A stretch of 64,000 bases of DNA. It comes from Campanula takesimana. Lineage: Eukaryota > Streptophyta > Magnoliopsida > Asterales > Campanulaceae. This document shows positions 34,522-45,500 of this stretch, piece after piece. The DNA lies in contig JAOWBW010000163.1 in assembly GCA_026119855.1 (NCBI GenBank), positions 868,001 through 932,000 of the forward strand. The letters are read 5' to 3'. The notes beneath the pieces were generated by a model. The model saw only the letters and a list, made by a program, of their open reading frames with translations, ran no database searches and had not been told where the DNA came from. The position numbers and the translations under genes were made by a program. Numbering within the stretch: position 1 is the stretch's first letter; each line of letters begins with the position of its first letter.

Positions 34522-34769
34522 CCTTTGTTCCGTAACAATGTTCACAAATTTGAGTTTAGACGGAAAATAATGGGGTGATAGTGTGTATTTGTTGTGAGCA
34601 TGAAAAGTGAGATAGAGAATAATAGTAGATAGTTGTTGTAAATATGACAAGTGAGTCTCATTTGAATAAAAAAAATTATACAGTTTCTATTTTAAAAAAA
34701 AAAGTGTTTATCAATTTAATGCTTAAGAGAAATTTGTACACATTATTACAGGACGGGACGAAGGGAGTG
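34522..34769. mobile_element. Diverged Stowaway-like MITE
   Basis: The left end CCTTTGTTCCGTAACAATG and a right end with GGACGAAGGGAGTG are imperfect inverted repeats beside TA. Confidence 0.5.
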
Positions 34770-35119
34770 TATCTTATGTCATGTTCACAAACAAATAAAA
34801 TTCAATTACAAACAAACAAAATGCTCTATTGTTAGTCTTTTGTTACATAAATATGTATTCATTCTTCATAATAAGCAGTTGTATTTGAATTTATCGAGAG
34901 TTACTTTTAAATGTGTGATGAAGCTAGTAGTGTGTATCGAAGGGATGCATTATTATTGTTGTATTTTAAAAAATGTTTCAGAGCATTTATATATAATTTT
35001 TTCTTTTGAGTGTGTTGTCATGAATTTCTGTTTTTTATATTTCAAATATGTTCAATCGTCTTATTATTGTATTTTCTCTTTATGAATATGATTTGTAAAA
35101 AAAAAAAAACATTATGTTA

Positions 35120-35145
35120 TAGCCGTGCAACGCACGGGAGAAACA
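35120..35145 (+). mobile_element. Helitron-type 3' terminus upstream of the dehydrogenase
   Basis: The hairpin CCGTGCAACGCACGG is followed eight bases later by CTAG and T. The terminus lies between the transit-like exon and the dehydrogenase start. The 5' end was not located, so whether the exon at 33346 lies inside the Helitron is open. Confidence 0.6.
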
Positions 35146-35615
35146 CTAGTTATATTTAAAACAACAAAACTCATGCGATGACATTTTTTTAAAAAAAAAT
35201 AATCAGAGATTGTTGATCAAAAAATATAAAATAATCAGAGATTGTTTTACTACGTTTGGTGACTTCTTTTAAGTGATTGGAACTAACACTGGGAATCATA
35301 ACACTACCACTTGTACTCTTTACCACTACCATTGACATTTTTTACACTGACATTCTTTAATACACACACTCGCATTCTTTTATCCACACCGACACTCTTT
35401 CACACACACACACGAACACTCTTTAACACACACTCTGGCACTCTTTAATACACACTAGCACTTATTAATAAGTGTTAATAAAGTGCGAGTTTGAATGGCT
35501 ATAAGTGTCACTTTGATGTTTATGAGTCTCAATATGAATGGCTACCACTTTATAATATTAACACAAATAATAGAATAAATAATTAGGTAATGAATTGCAA
35601 AAATGATTAAAATTA

Positions 35616-38147
35616 ATGGAGGGTATTATTTTTATTGCAGAGATAATTGAAGGTGATGTATACAAATACTACTCGGAAGGTGAATGGAAAGTGTCCACTT
35701 CTGGCATATCTGTTCCCATCATCAATCCCACCACTCGTAAACCCCAATTCAAGGTTCAAGGTAACTGTTCACCTCTAAAATTTGGGATATTTCTAATTTT
35801 TTTGCATGTTTTATCATGAAAAGAAAAAAATATTACTAAAACAAACATTAATAATTAAAAGTATTTGTTTATGGTACTAGTATAGTTGATGTATCTCTTT
35901 TGTTTGTTGTGTTAAAACATCAACTTATAGCATGCACTCAAGAAGAGGTGAACAAGATTGTGGAGTCGGCGGCAGCTGCGCAGAGGTCATGGGCAAAGAC
36001 ACCGCTGTGGAAGAGGGCAGAATTGCTTCACAAGGCGGCCGCCATTCTCAAAGACCACAAGGAACCTATCGCTGAGTGTCTTGTCAAGGAGATCGCTAAA
36101 CCTGCTAAAGATGCTATTACTGAGGTATATATCCATGTTTCTTACAACTTTAATTAGCCATGTATTTCAACACCTTCAAATAAATACGACTATTTTATTT
36201 TATTATGTTTATGTTTATGGTTTATGTTTGATTATGTTTGGTGTTTATTATGTATGATTTTGTAGGTGTTAAGGTCAGGAGATTTGGTGTCATATTGTGC
36301 TGAAGAAGGGGTTCGAGTTCTTGGTGAAGGCAAGTTTCTTATGTCTGATAGTTTTCCAGGAAATGACAGGACCAAGTACTGTCTCACTTCTAAGGTAACT
36401 AATCTCTCCCATACTAAATTTTCAATTCCAAATCCAACCCGTTTTTTTTTTTCTTTTCGGTTGGGTTTTTGTGCTTAGATGATTGAATGAATGGCGTCAT
36501 GTATGTTGTGATTGCAGATTCCTTTGGGGGTTGTTTTGGCAATCCCACCATTCAATTACCCAGTAAATCTTGCTGTCTCTAAGATTGCTCCAGCACTTAT
36601 AGCTGGAAATTCCCTCGTCTTGAAGCCACCTACTCAGGTATGTACTTGAATACAGTATACATCTAGCTTATGAATTTATTGTTATTAGGAGTATTTATTT
36701 ATTTATTTATCAAGCATAAAAATGTATGTTTAATCTCACTACAGGGGGCTGTAGCAGCACTTCATATGGTTCATTGCTTTCATTTGGCCGGTTTTCCCAA
36801 AGGCCTTATCAGTTGCGTTACAGGCAAAGGCTCTGAGATCGGTGACTTTCTTACAATGCATCCCGGAATTAATTGCATCAGGTGAGATCAATCAAGTCTA
36901 CCCTTTCTCACCTTGCATTTTCTTCACGCCATACATATACTACTTCCGTCCCACAATGAATGTCTAAAATTTTTAAATTTACATTTGTTTTATATGTGCT
37001 ATTACTAGTTTCACGGGTGGAGACACTGGGGTGTCCATCTCAAAGAAGGCAGGCATGATTCCCCTTCAAATGGAACTTGGTGGCAAAGACGCATGTATTA
37101 TTCTTGAGGATGCTGATTTGGATTTGGCCGCTGCTAACATTGTTAAAGGAGGCTTCTCTTACAGGTCAATTATTTTTACGTCCTTCTCTATATGTACATG
37201 TATAAGTAAATGTTACTCCCTCCGTCCCCTAAAATAAATGCTTTTCCATCTCTAACTAGTGACTGTTATATACTAACTATTCATTTGTTCAACAGTGGTC
37301 AGAGATGCACAGCAGTTAAGCTTGTTTTAGTAATGGAATCAGTAGCTGATAGCCTTCTGGAGAAAGTTAACCAGAAGATAGCGAAATTAACGGTTGGTGC
37401 ACCCGAGGATAACTGTGACATCACACCAGTTGTCACCGAGACCTCTGCAAACTTTATTGAAAGCTTGGTTGTGGACGCGAAGCGGAAAGGAGCTACTTTT
37501 TGTCAGGAGTATAAGAGGGACGGAAATCTTATATGGCCCCTCCTACTGGATAATGTTCGACCAAGCATGAGAATAGCTTCAGAGGAACCGTTTGGACCCG
37601 TTTTACCCGTGATCAGGATAAAATCTATTGAAGAAGGAATCCACCATTGTAATGCTAGCAATTTTGGTCTTCAGGTATGATTTTTTTATTTTTTTATTTT
37701 TACTTTTGTGTTACAAATATTGTATGTCCGTTTTAGTACTCTACTCACTGGAAATGTATATATGTAGGGCTGTATTTTTACGAAAGACATCAACAAAGCA
37801 ATGTTGATAAGCGACGCAATGGAAACTGGAACAGTGCAAATAAACTCGGCACCAGCACGTGGACCCGATCATTTTCCTTTCCAGGTAACTACATTCTCTT
37901 GCATGTCCATCTCCACATTCACTATACTTTCTCTCAAAATTAAAGCCCTGAGTTGGTTTGATTTAACTAACATAAGCAATGGAAATTAATAACGAATTAA
38001 TGATTGGACGGATGGATGGTTGCATACATGCAGGGGTTGAAGGACAGTGGGATTGGAACCCAAGGAGTTGCGAGCAGCATTAATATGATGACCAAGATCA
38101 AGAGTACCGTTATCAACTTGCCCGGTCCTTCCTACACAATGGGTTGA
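35616..38147 (+). CDS. GAPN: NADP-dependent non-phosphorylating glyceraldehyde-3-phosphate dehydrogenase
   Basis: This aldehyde dehydrogenase oxidises glyceraldehyde-3-phosphate directly to 3-phosphoglycerate and makes NADPH in the cytosol, bypassing phosphorylating GAPDH. Nine coding exons with GT-AG junctions join in frame: 35616-35760, 35931-36124, 36266-36394, 36518-36637, 36745-36881, 37009-37164, 37296-37674, 37768-37884, 38034-38147. They give 496 residues, the usual plant length. The catalytic cysteine is Cys298 (GGFSYSGQRC) and the general base Glu264 (QMELGGKDA). Cofactor-binding IPPFNYPVNLAVSKI and LKPPTQ are present, and the C-terminus is SYTMG as usual. The start at 35616 (MEGIIFIAEIIEG) aligns with family starts. 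Introns carry Stowaway fragments near 36943 and 37215. It appears functional. Confidence 0.95.
36940..36985. repeat. Stowaway end fragment in a dehydrogenase intron
   Basis: TACTTCCGTCCCACAATGAA resembles a Stowaway terminal repeat; the other end is missing. A second fragment, TACTCCCTCCGTCCCCTAAA, lies at about 37214-37240 in another intron. Confidence 0.5.
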
Positions 38148-38385
38148 TTAATCATATGAATATGATATTTTGTCGGATAGAAGAAGAAGAAGATAGTTGT
38201 TACTGTAAGAGAACATTTCGAGTAAGGTCATCTGTCTACCTGTGAGCGAGAGAGCATAAGAAAGAAGATCATCAACACAAAACTATATCATGGGCATTGA
38301 AAGAGACTACCGAGTGGACTTAATATTATTTTTATTTTTATTTTTTTGCTACTTAATATGTGTTGTTTTTATTGTTGGTTTAAGC

Positions 38386-38391
38386 AATAAA
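38386..38391 (+). terminator. Polyadenylation signal of the dehydrogenase
   Basis: A canonical AATAAA about 240 bp after the stop codon, followed by T-rich DNA. Confidence 0.6.
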
Positions 38392-38564
38392 GGATTTTTT
38401 TTTCAAGTTAGTTTAAATTTCCATTTTGTTGCATCTCCAGCACAATTATTAACCTACCCATTTGCAATGCAAAATAGATGCAAGTGCAGAAACATGTTCA
38501 ATACATCCCCTTTTGTCTAAGTTGAAGAACCATTTGTTGAGTGGAAGTTTTTGGAAAAGCACCT

Positions 38565-39660
38565 GTTAGGATTCCTAACACAATTAGTTAAAAATTTACA
38601 CCAATATAAGCAAGTGCACATATTTAATACTAGCATTGTCAAGTCATAGTTCCTAACATTTCTAAAATATGTACCAACAAAATGATAACAGTGGCTAATA
38701 ATTTCCTCCACACTGTTCAAAGTGGTTGAAGTGGAGTGGGAATTAGTTGACACCATTTTGCCTCCTCACATGCTCCACCTAACTGCAACACAAATTAAAT
38801 TGCACCAGACTACACAGTTAGAGACACAAATCACAAACGAATAAGTTCAAACAGAATATACTCCTCTATACAAACATAAACTTCTTAAAGGATTTCCTCT
38901 TGTGCAAAGGTATCTTCAATCTCTGTTTTTCGCGTTCCTTGAATCACAATCGCAGGAACACGTTTTCAATTGTAGGATCACGAACAACAAGGAGTTGAGA
39001 TCAACGCCCTCTATGTGTATCCACACACGAACGAATATCTAGAACGTTTCTAGATCTGTATTGCTAAATCCAATAGAAACTCTTTCAATGAAGGCTATAT
39101 GAATTTTGGAGTTCTTAATCTTTGATGATGAATCTTAGATTAAGAATGTGTTACCAAACTCTTTGGAGGCTCCCAATATTGATCAAATATCAATTCTAAT
39201 AATACAATGTGATTAGGGCATTAGAGAGTGGTTTTTATACTCATTAGTCTTAAGCCCTTTAAAAATAAGTCAAAAACCCGTCAAAAATCGGACTTAGGAA
39301 GTTTGAGCCCGTCAACCAAAAGGTCCGCCCGGACCTAGGCCCGATCGATTCATGCCTAGGGTCCGGCCGGACCTCCTGGCCTGGAACCAATTTCCTGTTT
39401 TTTCCTTTAAATCCGATTTTTTGTCCTTTTTTTAAATTCCAATTTTAGCCATTTTGCAATTCGTTATTTTGTGTGTGGCCCTATAAGATTATTAATTTGA
39501 CAATGAGATCAAAACCATTTGATAACATAAATCATGAGCTAATAACTCATTTTCAGACCGGGTACTAATACCCTTGTATTTCAGATATACATTCCACACC
39601 CTAGGGGAAGTCTCCATCACCCACTCTCACTCCTAAATCCAACAACACTAAAAACCTAGT
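38565..39660. repeat. Probable LTR or LTR remnant
   Basis: It starts near TGTTAGGATTCCTAACA, itself a hairpin. Its layout resembles the solo LTR at 15774-17272: GTATCCACACACGAACGAAT, then a GC-rich palindrome pair, then GTGTGTGGCCCTATAAGATT. The boundaries and a TSD were not established. Confidence 0.45.
39321..39374. repeat. GC-rich palindrome pair in the LTR-like segment
   Basis: AGGTCCGCCCGGACCT and GGTCCGGCCGGACCT lie about 20 bp apart. This is the same kind of paired GC-rich palindrome as in the other LTRs here, with a different core. Confidence 0.75.
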
Positions 39661-40011
39661 TCATAACTAGCTCAAACCATCCAAGAAGATAGGATTCAAC
39701 CCAAGATTGGTAAACCCTCCTTCTCTGTACCTTTGTCTCCCTTGAATCTTTATTTACTTGTTCTTATTATATTATTGTTGCTTATTATTGGTGATCAATC
39801 ATTATTATTGAAATGTAATCCTTTATTATCACTTATATTAAAACCATACCATCAAATGATCCCAAATGGTCACCCCAATTTTGAAATTAGGAGGAAATAT
39901 TAGGTAGCAAGGTGAATACCGACAAAAATGAACCCAAGACTCTCAGAACGAACGTCGAGACCTCAAATTCACCCGGTACCAAAAATCTATATATAAAAAA
40001 AAAAAAAAATA

Positions 40012-40195
40012 CCCTGCAAGCCTTGTCCTCCGGTGAAGGATCGACAATATGGTCGATAACATCAAATACCCTGCAATGGATTCGAAAAAGTTCCGCCCAC
40101 GACACATATTTTCCCGTTTCTGGCTCAAGAATTAGAGGAATTCAATTCTTAATGTTTCCGACTGTGAAAACCGGATGCAACGATGAAGGAGCCAT
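40012..40195 (-). pseudogene. Copia gag N-terminal fragment
   Basis: From the ATG the translation begins MAPSSLHPVFTVGNIKN, then a TGA, then IPLILEPETGKYVSWAELF and a following HIVDPSPEDKA. This is the gag start of many plant Copia elements (VGNI..FIP..L and WAELF motifs). It lies about 75 bp downstream of a primer-binding site and LTR. The frame dissolves in an A/T run near 39990-40010 and no pol follows. Confidence 0.75.
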
Positions 40196-40280
40196 GGAGA
40201 TAACACGTCACAGAGAAGAAGGACGGTTGGGAAAGAAAACGGGAAGAGGGTAGGCGGAGGAGGGCAAAACTGATACCATA

Positions 40281-40644
40281 AAGGAATAACTTCCTTGCCA
40301 TTGTATTCCATAAACCAGTCCATATATACACGTCTAGTGCCTACATTCTAGGAAGTATTTTAGTCTCCTACTGTGAATAGTATATCTACCTACCATATAC
40401 AGATATATACAAATCAATACAACAATAGTAGAGATTGGGCAAATCTCTTCCTCTCTATTGTATCACCTTTTGATCCCTGATCACAACATGGCTCTCATCT
40501 TAATCTGCCATAAACTGAAATAGTTCTTCCTATCAAATCAAACTTGTCGATTTTCTGGTCTATCCCAGAATCCATATAGCTGGTTCGGTCGAACCCTTCT
40601 TATCTTCTCAATTTATTGACTTGTCAAAGTCATCTTCACTAACA
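40281..40644 (-). repeat. 5' LTR of the Copia gag fragment
   Basis: On the minus strand the segment starts TGTTAGTGAAGATGACTTTG and is followed by TGGTATCAG (40271-40279), the initiator-methionine primer-binding site. It contains GGTTCGGTCGAACC, the palindrome type of the related LTR fragment at 8707-9684. Confidence 0.65.
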
Positions 40645-40669
40645 ATATACAGAAACGTATCAATATTTT

Positions 40670-41575
40670 TTTATTTTTTCTTCCTTTGCCAAAAGTAATA
40701 CTTATTATAACTAAAATGTAACAAATGTGTTACTTATATGTAACAGTGTTTATACATAATTGTAACACATGTGTAGAGAAAAGTAATAATTCAACGCTTT
40801 ACACTTTAGAACTAAAAACACTTGTGTTAGTAACATTGTAAAAATAAGAAAGTAACAATCTTTTTAAATAAATGTTACATTTTACTTGTATAATAACATT
40901 GTAAAACAGTTACGTTTACTTGTATAATAGTATATTCTTATGTTTTCAAATAATAAGTTACAGTGAGTTCAATTTTATTATGATAGATGTAAAAGTATTA
41001 CATTATCTATAAAAATCTGTTACAATTTCGTCTACTAAAGTGTTACATTTACTTGTACAAATAATTACATTATGTATATAAGTTGTTATTTTTCAAACGT
41101 TACCTTCTTTCAAAAAATAAAAAAAAAATACTCAAAAAAAATATTCTTCAAAAACACTATTACATTTCATTATAACGATAATTATATTTAGTTATTGTTA
41201 GTATTACACATATTTATAGTTAATATTAAAGTTGAAAAATGAGTAAAACGAGCTTTTTTTTTTGTAAAACAAGTGTTACATTTAATCATAAACAATGTTA
41301 CTTATAAGTAACACAGTTATTACATTAGTTATACTAAGTATTACTTTTGACAAACGAAAAAAACTGTCAAAAAAATATAAAAACTAGAAAGAAAAAAAAG
41401 CGAAAAAAAAAATTATGTAATTTTTTTTTTGAGCCATGGGTCACTGTTGCGTGACAGATTTTGAGTGGAGTATAGGTTGAGATCCTATGCTTCGCAGAGA
41501 ATATTACACACGGGTCATGAGTCAACCCATATCTACTATGAAACGGATCTAAGTGTTCTCACAAGAAACCACCTC
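40670..41575. repeat. GTTACATTTA-rich repeat, copy 2
   Basis: A/T-rich DNA is dominated by TGTAACA, GTTACATTT and GTTACTTATA motifs. It opens TTTGCCAAAAGTAATACTTA and ends beyond CACGGGTCATGAGTCAACCC. The opening is repeated, inverted, at the far end (CTAAGTATTACTTTTGACAA, 41334-41353), so the core is a large imperfect palindrome. No coding frame or TSD was found. Confidence 0.55.
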
Positions 41576-41808
41576 TTAATGTTATATCCTTGTGAGATTA
41601 AAATCATACCATTGTTTAATTTTACTGTCTGCAGCAAATAGCTCCAAATAAGTTTTTAGAATTTTACTGTCTGCAGCACATCGCTCCAAATAAGTTTTTA
41701 GACGAATTTATAACTACTTCGAAGTAATTCATTTTGAAACGGAGGAAATAATATTAAAATGAGGAGGCAAATAACGGGTCTGTAATTCATTTTGAAATGA
41801 AAGTAGTA

Positions 41809-41990
41809 CTCTCTCCGTCTCAAAATTGATATTCTCATTTACCATTTGCCATTTTTCATTGTCCCAAAAAGTTGTTCTCATTTCTACAACATGGGCTTAA
41901 ATGTTAATAAACACACATAGCTAACGAAGCAAGTGTTCATATGCTTAAAAAGTTTGAATAGTCAAATGTGATATTTTGGGACGGAGAGAG
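41809..41990. mobile_element. Stowaway-like MITE
   Basis: Ends CTCTCTCCGTCTCAAAAT and ATTTTGGGACGGAGAGAG form inverted repeats beside TA. Length 182 bp. Confidence 0.8.
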
Positions 41991-42296
41991 TATTAAAAAG
42001 GAGAGGCAAATAACGGGTCAGTATCCTTTGACCGTTCATGAAGCCAATAGTTCTCTCCCCAATTTCAAAAAAAAAAAAACAAAAAAAAAAAAAAACCAGA
42101 TACCACTGCCACAATAGACAAACATATTTCATTATAAATAATAAAGAATTGCCATAAAGATAGTTGCACAAGTTACCAGGTCAAGAAAGGAGGGGTGGGT
42201 GGGAAAGAGAGGGAGAACTCTAGTGACTATAGTCACAGGCAGGGGGGTTACTTACAATGGGCTAAGGTTTACAATATTCTCCATTTCTCTCAAAAC

Positions 42297-42299
<3 letters not shown>

Positions 42300-42328
<29 letters not shown>
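42300..42328. repeat. 29-bp poly-A tract
   Basis: A pure A run lies about 180 bp beyond the thioesterase stop codon, on the side of its 3' end. It may be assembly-sensitive. Confidence 0.85.
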
Positions 42329-42503
42329 CATGAACAAGAACAAGGACTATCTATAAGGTATGATGATATGCATATGTATGTCCCAAGAGCACAGTAGAGG
42401 ATGTATTTTTTCTTTTTTTTTTCTACAATGGCATTTGTCACAAGAAATCACAGAGCATTTGACCATTTCCACTTTGACCACAAACCAATTTGATCTTGTG
42501 CAA

Positions 42504-45500
42504 TTAGAACCTTTGAGCTGGGAGTTGACCAAGTCCGTCATCGATTCTCTTGGCATGTTTTGGCCTCCAAAGTGTTCTTCCTTTCAAGATCTCAGCCCCA
42601 CCACCTTCAAGGCGAAGGAGATGTTGGCATTCAACATGGCCTGAATCAGCCACATTTCCAATGTCACGGTCCAATACTTTAGTAAGGGACTGCAGAACAC
42701 TGTCCCTATTACACTCCCTCCGATACTCCAAAGTCATGCCAGCAAGCTCATACCCCTCAACCATTGGCTGTGGAGCACTCTGCAACAAACACCCATTCCC
42801 TCTGTGTCAGATTATATATATATAACCCTCACTATGATGCATCACTACTTCTATTATCGCTAAATTAAAAAGAACTCCCTCTGTCCCGAAAAGTCTGCTC
42901 ATTTTGACTTTTTATATTCAACATAAATGAACTTTGACCATTAGTGTCAATCTATGAACTGGTCACAATTAAACCTTAACACTTTTTATTGATTAATTAC
43001 TTAATGATTTGTCAATTACAATGATTAGAAATTCACTAGAATGATTAGATCGACTGTTTGGTCAAAGTTCATTTATTTTGACCCCAAAAAAAAAGTCAAA
43101 ATGGAACAAACTTTCTAGGACAAAGGGAGTATATTCAAATGTCATGGATTTTTTTTTTCTGTCATCAGCTACTTCAAGCTAAATGTTCTTTTTCATTTTT
43201 CTTTAAGTTCCAAGATCGTGCAGGGCTTCAATTGGTTAAGGCCATTTACTTCTAGTAAGGAATTGTATTTTACTTCACCAAAAGGCACATTACCGTCTAT
43301 AGGATATTCTCAAATAGCCGTACAAACCAATATTTCAAACATCATTTTTCTTGCCAAGCTTTTTTGTGCAGTTAATATACTATATTTAAGCGTGCAAGCC
43401 TCTGAAAGTGAAGGACAAAATTCTGAACAAAACCATGAGTAAATATAGTTGTACGAAGAGGCCAAACTGCTAACTGTATATAACATGGCGCTTGTTTGGT
43501 TTGTCAGAATACAGGAAACAAATAAAGATCTTTGTCCAAACAACTTGCCAGAAGAAGTCACTTCGATTTTGGTTTGGTTGATAAAATGATCCGAATGGTT
43601 AGGACTGGGATTTGAATGAAAAAGGTCAATTCCATGTTTGACTCATACTCAGAACTGTGTCAAAATGGAAAGACAATACCATCCTAGTGATTGTAATTAA
43701 TAATGTGGAACTACGGACTGTAAAGAGTAAATATAAGGAGGTAAGCCGGAGTACATATAAAGTTAACTTAGAAAGCAAAAAACATTCTGGCCTGATAGCA
43801 CATAACAAAAGTAACCTACATGGATATTACCTCTGTCCCAAAAATGAATGACCTTTTTATCCCAGAATGTGTCCCTAAATGATTTCTTACCTTTTTTATT
43901 CAAATTTCATTTTATACTTGCAAACGAACATTTTGAAAGCGGATAACACTGCGATTTATGAATTTTTACTATTAAAAGTCAAATTTTCAGAGTGTCCGTT
44001 AAGTCGGAAAAGGTCATTAATTTTGGGACGGAGGGAGTAGTTAAAAGGAACCAAAAACAAGGACATATTACCTCAAGGATCCAGCCAATGTATTTCACAT
44101 TGTTAACATGCTGGTTAACATCCAAATCACTCCACCTCGGCTGAAAAAAACGTAAACAATAGAATCATTTATGAAGCATGTAAGTGGTGGAATGCCTATT
44201 AATGTCAAACAAAAAGAAAAAGGAGGCCTTCACAGTAGATAGAGATTGACTTACAGTCAAACCATCGCGAACATAATCTGCAGTGCTCTCATCAAGTTTT
44301 GGTAACTTTCTGGAGTCCTCATCCACAATGGGAGGTGTACCCACGAAGTAATGCCCTATTTCCGCACGGACTTCATCAGGCATTCTGGATACTTTCCTTG
44401 TGTTCTTATTCATCATTAAAAATAAACTGCAACATAGATGCCCATATCATCTTGCTACAGATTTAATGCAGAAAATCTGCTATCTTTCAACCAAGCACAA
44501 GCCAGAAATACCCGTATCCTCAAGAAATTAATCCCTTTAATATTGAGGCATAAAGAATAATATAGTTTATTCTGTGCTTGATATTCCCATTTCGGCAATG
44601 CGATCAGAACATATATGCGTGTATGAAAGAGACATAAGATAACAGAACAGTGATTTATATAAAAGTCTTGTACAGTACAATGCCTGCTAGCATGCACAAT
44701 ATAATTATATACGAACTTTTCTATTTATATAGCATTCTCCATATAATATTATAGCATTCTCAAAAACACATGCAGTTCATATCAGATTCTTGTGTAGACT
44801 TGGCGCTTGTTTGTTTGGGCTGAATGAGGCCTCTGATTGACCTAAAAGAAACCACTTTTGCGCCATTTAGAGGCCTCGTTCAGACTGAACAAACAGGCTC
44901 TTAGAACAGGTGCGACCTTGTTCGTACCAAGTGAAAAGACCAATATAGAATCGCCCAAAGAACAGTGGCTAGCTTGACAAAGAAAGAAAAACCACTTCTT
45001 GAACCAAGAATTTAAAAATCATCATTTCAAGCCAAACAAGATCCTACCTTGAAGCTCTTGTTAAAATGTCGCCAGTTTTGTAATCACGGACAAGCCAGTC
45101 ACGACGCATGCCATTTTTTCCCAGATGCAGCTACCCAAGTATCCACTTGAACAACATCACCCCTACAAAATACAGATTAATAATCTCAGGTTTCATAAAT
45201 AATGATTAAAAGAGCGTAACAACTCATTTTCTGAGCTAATTACAGGAATCTAACTTGCATTCGGGTTTAAGAAGTTAATGTATACTTATATCATAATAAA
45301 GACTGTCACAAGCCCAATGCAACAAAACAATTCTAAATAAGGTATCTCACATGGAAGAATGTTTATTGAAGAACTTCTCAATTTCAGAGGATTGTGAACT
45401 ACATACCACAGAAGAAGCAAGAACTAGCTTGCCAGAAAATGCAATACCAGAATTCTTAATTGCAGCAACAAGGACTAGTAGTTATCAGATCATTATACAA

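Noticed and set aside
39887..40253. Plus-strand 113-codon frame
   Set aside because: The minus strand reads as a Copia gag start downstream of a primer-binding site, so the plus frame is a shadow.
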